Source of the DNA: Micromonospora sp. MA102
GTDB taxonomy: Bacteria; Actinomycetota; Actinomycetes; Mycobacteriales; Micromonosporaceae
Direction: 5' to 3'
Assembly: GCF_025460765.1 (NCBI RefSeq)
Contig: NZ_JAMWEG010000028.1
Coordinates: forward strand, 1-49,065
DNA: 49,065 bases
A model generated the notes under the pieces. The model was not told the origin of the DNA, made no database searches, and worked only from the letters and a program-made list of their open reading frames with translations. This document shows, piece by piece, positions 15,507 through 23,300 of this stretch (position 1 is its first letter; each line of letters opens with the position of its first letter). Position numbers and translations under genes: made by a program.

Positions 15507-16876
15507 TCGAACGGGGCAGCGGACGCACCTCCGGGCTCACCGACTGGCACCTCATGGACGTGCGCAGCATGTGGGCGTGCCTCCAGGACCAGGACACCAC
15601 CGGCCAGTGGAAGCAGGTCGCCGGCTGGCGCAAGGTCTGCGACCTCGCCCTGGCCCACGTCAGCCGGCTGCGCGAATACCGGCGCGGGCTCGCCGAGGCG
15701 TGGCCGCCGGAGACCAACGCCGCCGCGCGCGCGTACCTCGGTGAACTCGACCAGCTCATCGACCAGGTGCAGCGCACCCACGACGCCGCCGCCGCGAACT
15801 ACGACGCGCTCGCCGCCGCCACCCGCGCCATCGGCAGCACCCGGGCCGAACTCGAACCGCTCTTCGACGAGTACGCGGAGAAGGTGCGGCAGAAGCAGGC
15901 GTACGAGGCGGTGCTCGCCGACCCGAAGGCGGTGGCGGGGAGCCGGATGCCGGAGAAGCCGCCGGTGACGGACGCGGACCTTGAGCAGCTGAACGTGCGG
16001 GCGCGGGGGTTGATGACGGGGCTGAGTGGCGAACTCCAACAAGCCCAAGTCATGCTCCAGCGCCCACCAGCACCAATTCGGCCGGGTCGTCAGACCAACG
16101 ACCCCGACGTGTACGGCGAAGCAGCGCCCATGATTCCTCCCGTCGTCCCGATGCCGGTATCGACGGCAGGAAGCACCAACTCTTCCCGTCGGCCTACAAA
16201 TGGATCTAGGCAGACACCCTCGCCTTTCAACCCCTCCAGCCCATCGGTGGGAGCCGGACCGGTATTGGGTGGGGCCGGTTCAGGACTAACTCATGTGTCC
16301 CCCCAACCAAATCTGCCCAACATCGCACCTCCAACCGCGACGTCCGGCGTGACGGCACCTTCTACACTTCCCCCGAGCGTAGGAATTGGGAAGACTCCCT
16401 CCACTCGCCTCGGAGGATCAACGATTCCGCCCAACCGTGGCATGAATGACCTACCGAACAACTCTCCTCGCGTGACGCCACCGAGTACCCCTCGGCCGGT
16501 GCCGCCCAACGGAGTGATCGGAGGCCTGCCAGGCGGAGGTGTCGGTCAACCAGTCGGCCCGAGCTCCCCACGCCGCATCAACCCAGTTGGCGGGCTGATC
16601 GGTGGAGGTGGCGCTGGCACTTCGCCAACCGGCGCCGCCGGTTCCAGACCGGGCGGAGGACGGGCAACCCAGTTCAGTGCAGCAAACAGCCCCTCCCCAA
16701 TCGGAGGTTCCCCTTTCACGAGCGGCCGTAGCCCACACGAGCGGGATAAGCAGGGCAGCCAAACGTGGGACCCGGACAACCCCTGGGAGACTGAGAAGGG
16801 CGTCAGCCCTGTCGTGCTGCCGCCAGAGGAGGACGGGCCAATTGATCCCGGCCCAGCAATCGGCTTTGACCGGTGA
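15503..16876 (+). CDS. PPE-like/WXG-domain protein with low-complexity C-terminus
   Basis: A 457-residue protein. Residues 12-185 are helical and contain W and Pro landmarks resembling PPE-type proteins (WHLMDVRSMWACLQD, LAEAWPPETNAAARAYLGEL). Residues 190-410 are a Pro/Gly/Ser/Thr/Asn-rich linker. The last 40 residues form a distinct acidic tail with WDPDNPWETEKGVSPVV and DPGPAIGFDR, which looks conserved rather than random. There is no signal peptide. It overlaps the upstream gene by 4 bp and the downstream mycosin-like gene by 4 bp (GTGA). From about 16040 the base composition drops sharply, so the linker and tail appear to have a different history from the N-terminal domain. Likely a type VII-secreted or surface protein processed by the adjacent protease; this is inference. 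Confidence 0.75.
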   Translation: MIERGSGRTSGLTDWHLMDVRSMWACLQDQDTTGQWKQVAGWRKVCDLALAHVSRLREYRRGLAEAWPPETNAAARAYLGELDQLIDQVQRTHDAAAANYDALAAATRAIGSTRAELEPLFDEYAEKVRQKQAYEAVLADPKAVAGSRMPEKPPVTDADLEQLNVRARGLMTGLSGELQQAQVMLQRPPAPIRPGRQTNDPDVYGEAAPMIPPVVPMPVSTAGSTNSSRRPTNGSRQTPSPFNPSSPSVGAGPVLGGAGSGLTHVSPQPNLPNIAPPTATSGVTAPSTLPPSVGIGKTPSTRLGGSTIPPNRGMNDLPNNSPRVTPPSTPRPVPPNGVIGGLPGGGVGQPVGPSSPRRINPVGGLIGGGGAGTSPTGAAGSRPGGGRATQFSAANSPSPIGGSPFTSGRSPHERDKQGSQTWDPDNPWETEKGVSPVVLPPEEDGPIDPGPAIGFDR

Positions 16877-17620
16877 AAGCAGGAGTTTTTCTTGCAGTCT
16901 CCGCTCTGGTTTTGTCTGTTGCAGCCTCCCCAGGTCCCCGCACCATCTTCAATAATGCTCCTGACGCCGCTGCTCGCATCCGCGCTGACCAGTGGCACCT
17001 GCGTTACTTGAAGGTGCGTGAGGCGAACCAGGTCAGTCAGGGCGATGGAGTGGTAGTTGCCGTCGCCGACACCGGAGTCGATCCACACCGAGACCTTCGC
17101 GCGAACCTGCTGGCCGGCACTACAACGATTCCCGGCATGTCCGGCGACGGACGCAGCGATGCCAACAGCCACGGAACAAACATGGCCGGCCTGATCGCCG
17201 CCCATGGCCAAAAAGACGGCACCGGCGCGCTGGGGCTAGCCCCACGCGCGAAAATTCTACCAATTAAATCTTCCGGCGCTGACAACATTGGTACCGCAGA
17301 TGCCTTGGCCGAAGGCATCGAATTCGCAGTTGCGAAGGGCGCGGACGTTATTTGCATCTCCAGCAGCGGAGGGGCAAGCCCGGAATTGATCAGGGCGATC
17401 AAGGATGCGGTGTCGGCGGATGTAGTGTTGGTTGCGGCTGCAGGAAATGCGCCGGAAGACCCCTACGTCGGCTACCCGGCCCGGGAGCAGGGAGTGATTG
17501 CGGTCGGGGGCACTAACCGGCTAGGCGAGCACGCGCCGATTTCAGTTGCGGGCCCGGAGATCGATGTCGTGGCTCCTGCCGTCGACATCTACAGCACCAG
17601 CTACGGCGGCAAGTATTCAA
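16040..17620. other. Block of lowered G+C and atypical codon use
   Basis: Between roughly these points A/T-ending codons become common (for example GCA GTC TCC GCT CTG GTT TTG TCT at the start of the protease gene), while both sides use almost only G/C-ending codons. The boundaries fall inside two genes, so it looks like a recombined segment and not a whole-gene insertion. Boundaries are by eye. Confidence 0.7.
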
Positions 17621-18000
17621 AGGGGACCGGCACCTCGGGGGCCACGGCCATCGTGGCGGGTGCGGCAGCCCTGATCCGGTCCAAGTACCCCAACCTCCCC
17701 GCCGAGGAGGTCGCTCACCGCCTGACCGCCACCGCGATCGACAAGGGCCCACCCGGCCGCGACGACGAGTACGGCTACGGGGTCATCGATTTGGTCGCCG
17801 CCCTCACCGCCGACGTCCCCCCTCTCGGCTTCGAAACGCCGTCGGTCACGATGCCTCCCGCGAGCGCGGCCGAGAAGGAGGACAACGGCACCGCGCGCGG
17901 GCTGGCGACGCTGGGTGTGCTGCTGGCAGCGGGCGGCGGCTACCTGGTCTGGCGGCGGCGTCGACGCGCCGGCGACCCGCCGCCGCGGATCAGCCGGTAG
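16873..18000 (+). CDS. Mycosin-like membrane-anchored subtilisin-family serine protease
   Basis: A 375-residue S8 peptidase with a signal peptide (residues 1-19), a catalytic domain with D66 in VAVADTGVD, H100 in SHGTNMAG, oxyanion N192 in AAAGN and nucleophile S255 in GTSGAT, and a C-terminal transmembrane helix at about 344-362 followed by an Arg-rich cytoplasmic tail. This is the layout of mycosins, the proteases of type VII secretion. The usual GTSFA is GTSGA here. The GTG start overlaps the upstream stop. No eccB, eccC, eccD or eccE gene is in the window, so any secretion machinery lies elsewhere. The 5' two thirds have lowered G+C; the 3' third is normal. The stop TAG doubles as part of the maf -10 box. 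Confidence 0.88.
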   Translation: MKAGVFLAVSALVLSVAASPGPRTIFNNAPDAAARIRADQWHLRYLKVREANQVSQGDGVVVAVADTGVDPHRDLRANLLAGTTTIPGMSGDGRSDANSHGTNMAGLIAAHGQKDGTGALGLAPRAKILPIKSSGADNIGTADALAEGIEFAVAKGADVICISSSGGASPELIRAIKDAVSADVVLVAAAGNAPEDPYVGYPAREQGVIAVGGTNRLGEHAPISVAGPEIDVVAPAVDIYSTSYGGKYSKGTGTSGATAIVAGAAALIRSKYPNLPAEEVAHRLTATAIDKGPPGRDDEYGYGVIDLVAALTADVPPLGFETPSVTMPPASAAEKEDNGTARGLATLGVLLAAGGGYLVWRRRRRAGDPPPRISR

Positions 18001-18010
18001 CGTCGGTGGG

Positions 18011-18667
18011 ATGTCGACCTCCGTGCCGCTGCGCCTCGTGCTCGCCTCGCAGAGTCCCGCCCGCCGCAAGCTGCTCCAGGCCGCCGGGATCGAACCCGAC
18101 GTGCTGGTGAGCGGCGTCGACGAGTCGCAGGTGGTCACCGACCGCGCCGAGGAGCTGTGCCTGGAGCTGGCCCGGCTGAAGGCGGAGGCGGTGCGGGGCC
18201 GGCTGCGTCCCGACCCGGACGAGCGGACGCTGGTGCTCGGCTGTGACTCGGTGCTGGCGTTCGACGGGGAGATTCTGGGCAAGCCGGCGGACGCCGCGGA
18301 CGCCACCCGGCGCTGGCAGCGGATGCGCGGGCGTAGCGGGGTGCTGCACACGGGCCACTGCCTGCTCGACGCGACGCACGAGTCCCGGGCGGAGGGGGTG
18401 GCCTCGACCACCGTGCACTTCGCCGACATCAGCGACGCGGAGATCGCCGCGTACGTGGCGACGGGTGAGCCGCTGGCGGTGGCCGGGGCGTTCACCATCG
18501 ACGGGCTGGGCGGGGCGTTCCTGACCGGCATCGAGGGCGACCCGGGCACCGTGGTGGGGCTGTCCCTGCCTCTGCTGCGCGGTCTCCTCGGCGAGTTGGG
18601 GCTGAACATCACCGACCTGTGGACGAAGGTTGCGCCCGGGGGCCAGGACATCGAACATCTCGGCTAA
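18011..18667 (+). CDS. maf: Maf family nucleotide pyrophosphatase
   Basis: A 218-residue protein of the Maf/HAM1 fold. Family members hydrolyse non-canonical or modified nucleoside triphosphates (such as dTTP, UTP and methylated derivatives) and are linked to division arrest. The N-terminal LRLVLASQSPARRKLL and the following VDES, the LGCDSVLAFDGEILGKP stretch and AGAFTIDGLGGAFL are all diagnostic. The ATG at 18011 is 7 nt after TAGCGT (17998-18003), whose TAG is the stop codon of the protease gene, so it is probably leaderless. Its place between accE and accA is conserved in actinobacteria (Rv3282 in M. tuberculosis, from memory). Confidence 0.93.
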   Translation: MSTSVPLRLVLASQSPARRKLLQAAGIEPDVLVSGVDESQVVTDRAEELCLELARLKAEAVRGRLRPDPDERTLVLGCDSVLAFDGEILGKPADAADATRRWQRMRGRSGVLHTGHCLLDATHESRAEGVASTTVHFADISDAEIAAYVATGEPLAVAGAFTIDGLGGAFLTGIEGDPGTVVGLSLPLLRGLLGELGLNITDLWTKVAPGGQDIEHLG

Positions 18668-18676
18668 CGTCCGGTC

Positions 18677-19330
18677 ATGAGCACGAAGCCGTTGCCGCTG
18701 ACCCCGGAACTGCACGCGTACCTCGTGGCGCACGGGTCCGCCCCCGACGAGATCGTCCGGGAGCTGGCCGAGGAGACCCGCGCCGCCCTTCCCGCCCAGG
18801 CGGACATGCAGGTCGCGCCGGAGCAGGCCGCGTTCCTGACCTTCCTGACCCGGCTGCTCGGCGTCCGGCAGGCGGTGGAGGTGGGCACGTTCACCGGCCT
18901 CTCCTCGCTGGCCATCGCCCGGGGCCTCGCCGAGGGCGGCCGGCTGACCTGCTTCGACATTTCGGAGGAGTACACGGGTGTGGCCCGGCGGTACTGGGCG
19001 CGGGCGGGCGTCGAGGACCGGATCGAGCTGCGCATCGGCCCGGCGAAGGACACCCTCCACGAGTTGCCGCGGGAGCGTTACCTGGACTTCGCGTTCATCG
19101 ACGCCGACAAAATCGGTTACCCGGTCTACTGGGACGAGTTGGTGCCCCGGATGCGTCCGGGGGCGGTGATCGCGGTGGACAACACGCTGCGCGGCGGGCG
19201 GGTGCTCGCGCCGCAGAACGCCGACGACCGCGCGATCGCCGCCTTCAACGACGAGATCCTCGCCGACGTCCGCGTCGAGGTTGTCATGCTCCCCATCGCC
19301 GACGGCGTGACCCTGGCCCGGGTGCTCTGA
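18677..19330 (+). CDS. SAM-dependent O-methyltransferase
   Basis: A 217-residue methyltransferase of the catechol/caffeoyl-CoA O-methyltransferase class, which acts on catechol-like or other diol substrates using a divalent metal. The SAM-binding motif VEVGTFTGLSSLAIA at about 72-86, the acidic FIDADKIGYPVYWDEL at about 139-154 carrying the metal ligand Asp, and VAVDNTLRGGRV follow the family order. The ATG at 18677 is 6 nt after TAACGT, whose TAA is the stop codon of maf, again suggesting a leaderless start. The substrate cannot be read from the sequence. A convergent MFS gene begins its 3' end 22 bp further on; only a weak GACCGG/CCGGTC hairpin separates them. Confidence 0.93.
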   Translation: MSTKPLPLTPELHAYLVAHGSAPDEIVRELAEETRAALPAQADMQVAPEQAAFLTFLTRLLGVRQAVEVGTFTGLSSLAIARGLAEGGRLTCFDISEEYTGVARRYWARAGVEDRIELRIGPAKDTLHELPRERYLDFAFIDADKIGYPVYWDELVPRMRPGAVIAVDNTLRGGRVLAPQNADDRAIAAFNDEILADVRVEVVMLPIADGVTLARVL

Positions 19331-19352
19331 CCGGGCACAGCCGGTCCGGCGG

Positions 19353-20648
19353 TCACGCGGCGGCGGCGACCGGGGTGCGGTCGTCGCCGGGTGCGGGCAG
19401 GCGCAACGCGCGGCCGAGGCGCACGGTGAGCAGGATGGCCGCGGCGATGAAGCCGGGCAGGAGCAGGAAGGCCAGGTGCGGGCCGACGCCGTCGGCCACC
19501 CAGCCGAGCGCGACCGGCGCGATCCCGAAGCCCACCCCCATGGAGTACGACGCCCAGCCGGCCGCCTTGTCGGCGGCCGGCCCGGCGGCGGCGAGGGCGA
19601 TGGAGATCGCCAGGGGGTAGTGCAGGGCGTTGCCCAGCCCGAGCACGACCAGGCCGGCGACGGCCAGCCAGCCCACCGGGGCGGACCAGAACAGCGCGAA
19701 CCCGGCCAGGGAGACGGTCAGCGCGCCGAGCAGCAGCGGCACCGGCGGCCAGCGCAGCGCGAGCCGGCCGCCGGCCAGCCGGCCGGCGAACATGCCGCAG
19801 ACGATCGCGGCGACGGCCGCCGACGCCCCGCCGGCGCTGAGGCCGGCGTGGGTACGGAGCACGTCCGCGGTCCAGAGCGACAGGCAGACCTCGATCGACC
19901 CGGTGACCGACATGAGCACCCAGGCGATCCAGTACGCCCGCGGCAGCCGCGCCGAACCGGCTTGGCCGGTGGCCGGACGGGCGCGATCTTGGACAGTGTC
20001 CGTTCGAGGCGAACGGGAAGTGCCCAAGATCGGGCGAACGGAGGGCGCGGTCGGGTCGCCGGCAGCCGCGGTAGCGGGGGCGCTTTTCGGCAGGCGTACC
20101 CGGAAGGTCACGGCGGCGAGGGCGACCAGGGTGATCAGCCCGACCTCGGCGGCCATCGCGGGCCGCCAGCCGAGACCGGCGTCCACGGTCGCGCCGATGA
20201 CCAGCGGCGCGAGGATGCCCATGCCGGCGCAGGCGGCGTTGGCCTCGGTGAGTGCGGCCGGTGCGGCGGGCCCGTGGTGGGCGGTGAGCACGACGCTGAC
20301 TCCGCTGATCACCATCATGCCGAAGGTGGCGATCACCGCGACGGCGGCGAGGGTGGCGGGCAGCGGGTGGAGCAGGCCGAGCGCGGTGACACCGACGGCC
20401 ACGCCGGCGAGGCCGAGCCAGATGGCCGGGCCACGGCCGACGCGGCGGGCCGCGGGCGCGAAGAGCGCGCCGCCGGCCAGCGCGCCGACCGCGATGCCGG
20501 TGCTGTGCAGCCCGGCCACGGCGGCGCTGGTGCCCTGCTCGTCCCGGAGCAGCGGGACGACGGGGCCGAACCCGTAGAGGAAGAAGCCCCACATTCCCAG
20601 CTGGGCGTAGGTCAGCCAGGTCGTCCGGTCACGGGTGAGGCGGGGCAC
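19353..20648 (-). CDS. MFS transporter carrying an in-frame palindromic insertion
   Basis: A 431-residue major facilitator superfamily protein with about twelve transmembrane helices. The central cytoplasmic loop between helices 6 and 7 is unusually long, hydrophilic and low in complexity. Part of it (about residues 206-222, ILGTSRSPRTDTVQDRA) is encoded by a palindrome. The family motif between helices 2 and 3 is partly recognisable (ARRVGRGPAIW). The start is taken at GTG 20648, 7 nt after TAGCGT; the GTG at 20657 overlaps that box. The substrate is unknown. The loop position means the insert should not break the membrane fold, so the gene probably remains functional. Confidence 0.88.
   Translation of the reverse strand: MPRLTRDRTTWLTYAQLGMWGFFLYGFGPVVPLLRDEQGTSAAVAGLHSTGIAVGALAGGALFAPAARRVGRGPAIWLGLAGVAVGVTALGLLHPLPATLAAVAVIATFGMMVISGVSVVLTAHHGPAAPAALTEANAACAGMGILAPLVIGATVDAGLGWRPAMAAEVGLITLVALAAVTFRVRLPKSAPATAAAGDPTAPSVRPILGTSRSPRTDTVQDRARPATGQAGSARLPRAYWIAWVLMSVTGSIEVCLSLWTADVLRTHAGLSAGGASAAVAAIVCGMFAGRLAGGRLALRWPPVPLLLGALTVSLAGFALFWSAPVGWLAVAGLVVLGLGNALHYPLAISIALAAAGPAADKAAGWASYSMGVGFGIAPVALGWVADGVGPHLAFLLLPGFIAAAILLTVRLGRALRLPAPGDDRTPVAAAA
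19984..20032. repeat. Palindromic element inside the MFS coding sequence
   Basis: Two 23-nt arms (19984-20006 and 20010-20032) pair at 19 of 23 positions around a 3-nt loop. The outer nine bases, CGATCTTGG, are perfect. The element is in frame and without a stop on the coding strand, and sits in the variable helix 6-7 loop. It resembles a mobile palindrome that has been tolerated inside a protein. Confidence 0.75.
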
Positions 20649-20712
20649 CGGCCTCACGCTACGCGCGCGCGGCCGGCACCCCGCCCTGGTTGAGAGGCAG
20701 CTCTCGTCCGCC

Positions 20713-21468
20713 TCAGCGAACGCTGCGCGCGAACTGCCGGGCGGCCCAGACCACCCCGGCGACGGCCAGCACCGCGATGATCGTCAACCCCTGCCAGACC
20801 TTGTCGTTGGCCAGGTCACCGGCGAAGAGCGCCCGGGTGCCGTCGACCGCCCAGGAGAACGGGTTCCAGTCGGCGACGCCCTGGAGCCAGCCGGGGGCGT
20901 ACATGAGCGGCAGCAGGATGCCGGAGAGCAGCAGCACCGGCTGGGCGACGGTGTTCATCAGCGGGGCGAGCGCGTCCTCGCTCTTGACCTTGAGTGCGAC
21001 GCCGTAGGAGACGGCCGAGGTCATCAGCGCGATGAGGGCCAGCATCAGGTACGCGAGCAGCAGGTAGCCGATGAAGACGCGCAGGTCGAACAGGAGTGCC
21101 AGCAGGGTGATGATGATCGCCTGCGCGATCAGCGAGACCACGTCCCGCAGCGAGCGGCCGAGCAGCAGGGCGAGCCGGCTGACCGGGGTGACCCGGGACC
21201 GCTCGATGACCCCGGCGCGCAGCTCGGCGATCAGGCCGAAGCCCTGGAACAGGCCGCCGAAGATGGCTAGCAGCACGAGCAGGCCGGGTACGAAGATCTT
21301 GTACGCCTCGGCCTGGGTCGACACCCGCAGCGCGGGCTTGAGCAGCGGGGCGAAGAGGAGCAGGTACATCACCGGCTGGAAGACGCCGACGAAGACCCAC
21401 ACGGGGTTGCGCAGCAGCAGCTGGATCTGGCGCTGGAAGATCAGCCAGGTGTCGCGGGCGAGTTTCAT
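20713..21468 (-). CDS. DrrB-like ABC-2 transporter permease
   Basis: A 251-residue permease of the ABC-2 family with six transmembrane helices, first at about 25-45. The N-terminal WLIFQRQIQLLLRNPVWVFVGVFQP and the central SRLALLLGRSLRDVVSLIAQ are typical of daunorubicin-resistance-type DrrB proteins. It forms the membrane part of an exporter with the ATPase encoded just upstream (17 bp apart). The ATG at 21468 follows GGGAGCACTGTC, a weak ribosome-binding site consistent with translational coupling to the ATPase gene. The substrate is presumably a hydrophobic compound or drug, or possibly a lipid; the sequence does not tell. A PadR regulator upstream probably controls the pair. Confidence 0.92.
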   Translation of the reverse strand: MKLARDTWLIFQRQIQLLLRNPVWVFVGVFQPVMYLLLFAPLLKPALRVSTQAEAYKIFVPGLLVLLAIFGGLFQGFGLIAELRAGVIERSRVTPVSRLALLLGRSLRDVVSLIAQAIIITLLALLFDLRVFIGYLLLAYLMLALIALMTSAVSYGVALKVKSEDALAPLMNTVAQPVLLLSGILLPLMYAPGWLQGVADWNPFSWAVDGTRALFAGDLANDKVWQGLTIIAVLAVAGVVWAARQFARSVR

Positions 21469-21485
21469 GACAGTGCTCCCGATGC

Positions 21486-22445
21486 TCAGGACTCGCGCAG
21501 CGAGCGGCCGGTCTTGGTGAGGAAGACGTCGTCGAGGCTGGGGCGGTGCAGCTCGATCGAGCGCAGCTCCAGCCCGGCGTGGTCGAGGCGGCGCAGCACC
21601 TGCGGGATGGCGGTGGCGCCCTCGTCGACGTAGAGGCGCAGGCCGCCCTCGTCGGCGGTCTCCAGCTTGCTGACGTACGCCTCGGTGTCGAGCAGCTCGG
21701 CGGCCTGCGGGGTGGCGGCGGCGTCGAGGCCGACCAGCACCACCTCGCCGGAGATCTCGCGCTTCAGCTCGGCCGGGGTGCCCTCCGCGACCACCTCGCC
21801 GTGATCCATGATCGCGATCCGGTCGCAGAGCGCATCGGCCTCGTCGAGGTAGTGCGTGGTGATGAAGACCGTCATGCCCTCGGCGCGCAGCCGGCGGATC
21901 TCGTCCCACATGTGCGCCCGGCTCTGCGGGTCGAGGCCGGTGGTCGGCTCGTCCAGGAACACGATCTTCGGCTCGTGGATGATGCCGAGCGCGATCTCGA
22001 CCCGCCGGCGCTGGCCGCCGGAGTAGGTCTTGCACTTGCGGTCGGCGTACTCGCTGAGCTGGAAGGCGTCCAGCGCGCGGGTGGCGCGGCGGTTCGCCTC
22101 GGCCTTGGAGATGCCGTAGAGCCGGGCGTGCAGCACCAGTTCCTCGCGGGCGGTGGACTCGTCCCACGTGCTGCCACCCTGGGCCACGTAGCCGATGCGC
22201 CGGCGCACCTCGGCCGGGTCCTTGCGCAGGTCGGCGCCGGCGATGGTGGCCTCGCCGCCGTCCGGCTCGATGAGGGTGGCGAGCATCCGCAGGGTGGTCG
22301 TCTTGCCGGCGCCGTTGGGGCCGAGGAAGCCGAAGATCTCCCCCTCGGCCACCTCGAGGTTGACGCCACGGACCGCGTCCACGGTCTTCGTCTCGCGACC
22401 CGCGCGGGAGCGGAACGACTTCCGCAGCCCCCTGGTCTCGATCAT
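21486..22445 (-). CDS. DrrA-like ABC transporter ATP-binding protein
   Basis: A 319-residue ATPase. Walker A GPNGAGKTT lies at residues 42-50, the signature YSGGQRRR at about 141-148, Walker B IVFLDEPTTGLD at about 160-171, and the H-loop FITTHYLDEAD at about 192-202. After the nucleotide-binding domain comes the roughly 90-residue C-terminal domain typical of DrrA-type exporters. It energises export through the permease at 20713-21468. The ATG at 22445 has CAGGAGCAGAC upstream. A promoter can be read 120 bp upstream (TTGACC, 18 bp, TAGTCT) overlapping a palindrome shared with the padR promoter. Confidence 0.94.
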   Translation of the reverse strand: MIETRGLRKSFRSRAGRETKTVDAVRGVNLEVAEGEIFGFLGPNGAGKTTTLRMLATLIEPDGGEATIAGADLRKDPAEVRRRIGYVAQGGSTWDESTAREELVLHARLYGISKAEANRRATRALDAFQLSEYADRKCKTYSGGQRRRVEIALGIIHEPKIVFLDEPTTGLDPQSRAHMWDEIRRLRAEGMTVFITTHYLDEADALCDRIAIMDHGEVVAEGTPAELKREISGEVVLVGLDAAATPQAAELLDTEAYVSKLETADEGGLRLYVDEGATAIPQVLRRLDHAGLELRSIELHRPSLDDVFLTKTGRSLRES

Positions 22446-22553
22446 GTCTGCTCCTGGTCCTCCGGGCCGGACGCGACCGGCCGCCGATGGTCCGCGAGGA
22501 GGACGCACGGCTTCCCCACGGCTCGCGCAGAGACTAACGCGATATAACTCTTG

Positions 22554-22570
22554 TGGTCAACGTTGATTAT
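22554..22570. promoter_or_regulatory. Candidate PadR operator 1
   Basis: The palindrome TCAACGTTGA (22557-22566) within TGGTCAACGTTGATTAT overlaps a candidate -35 (TTGACC on the minus strand) for the exporter genes and also the padR stop codon. It matches 12 of 17 positions with the site at the padR promoter (23197-23213, read on the minus strand). Confidence 0.6.
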
Positions 22571-23184
22571 TCCGCGTTGGGAGCGGCGCCATCCGTCCAG
22601 CCCGACCATCCCTCGGCCTGCTCCAGCCCAGCAGGCAGGTACGACACTCCGGACTCGATCCGCTCGGCGATCCGCTCGCACCAGGCCATGTCGGCCTCGG
22701 CTCGCGCCAGCCAGAGCTCGAACATCCAGCCGACGTGCACCGGCTTGCGGTTGCGCACCCAGTCCGAGTCCAACGAGGCGCGCATCGACTCGACGCCGGC
22801 GCGGATCAGGTTCGCCCGGTTGCGCAGCGCCGCGGCGGCCTCGTCGCGCGGCATGGCCGGCAGGAACGAGAAGGCCGCCACGAACGGGTCCGGCGGCTCG
22901 TTGAGCTGCCACCACTGCGCCCGCAGCAGGGTCTCGAACTCCTCGTCCCCCTTCGGCGTCACCTCGTAGGTGGTGCGGGCGGGGCGGGCGCCGACCTGCT
23001 CGACGGAGACGGTCCGGAGCAGGCCCTCGTCGGTGAGCTTGCGCAGGGCGTGGTAGATCGAACCGGGCTGCACGTTGGCCCACTTGTCCGCGCTCCAGCT
23101 CAGCAGCTCACGGCGTACGTCGTAGCCGTGCACCGGCTGCATCCACCGCACCAGACCCAGAATCATCATCCGCGTTGCCGACAC
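22567..23184 (-). CDS. PadR family transcriptional regulator
   Basis: A 205-residue repressor-type regulator. The winged helix domain covers about residues 5-85 (MMILGLVRWMQPVHGYDVRREL, then VQPGSIYHALRKLTDEGLL and TYEVTPKG), followed by the helical C-terminal dimerisation domain characteristic of longer PadR proteins. PadR regulators typically bind a drug-like ligand and release the gene for an adjacent exporter; here the exporter lies directly downstream. The GTG at 23184 is 6 nt after TACGCT, a leaderless arrangement. The gene's stop codon lies inside the first candidate operator and its own promoter carries the second, so autoregulation is likely. Confidence 0.93.
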   Translation of the reverse strand: MSATRMMILGLVRWMQPVHGYDVRRELLSWSADKWANVQPGSIYHALRKLTDEGLLRTVSVEQVGARPARTTYEVTPKGDEEFETLLRAQWWQLNEPPDPFVAAFSFLPAMPRDEAAAALRNRANLIRAGVESMRASLDSDWVRNRKPVHVGWMFELWLARAEADMAWCERIAERIESGVSYLPAGLEQAEGWSGWTDGAAPNAE

Positions 23185-23196
23185 CCGACAAGCGTA

Positions 23197-23213
23197 ATAG
23201 CCAAATTTGACTA
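23197..23213. promoter_or_regulatory. Candidate PadR operator 2 at the padR promoter
   Basis: On the minus strand TAGTCAAATTTGGCTAT contains the palindrome CAAATTTG. It ends directly before the -10 box TACGCT (23191-23196), where a bound dimer would block RNA polymerase. With operator 1 it gives the shared pattern GTCAANNTTG followed by TAT. Confidence 0.6.
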
Positions 23214-23241
23214 CAGTGCGGCATCCCACACTGAGCGATCG

Positions 23242-23269
23242 TTAGGGCCGAATCCCCGGCCGATACACT
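23242..23269 (+). promoter_or_regulatory. Putative accA promoter
   Basis: TTAGGG (23242-23247), a 16-bp spacer and TACACT (23264-23269) precede accA. The mRNA leader would be short, with GGGAGGAG as ribosome-binding site, so accA is not leaderless. Confidence 0.45.
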
Positions 23270-23300
23270 CCCGGCAACGACCTCGGGAGGAGCCACCAAG

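Noticed and set aside
23185..23229. Longer start of the PadR gene at 23229
   Set aside because: It would place the -10 box and operator inside the coding sequence and adds residues (Cys/Tyr-rich) without family match.
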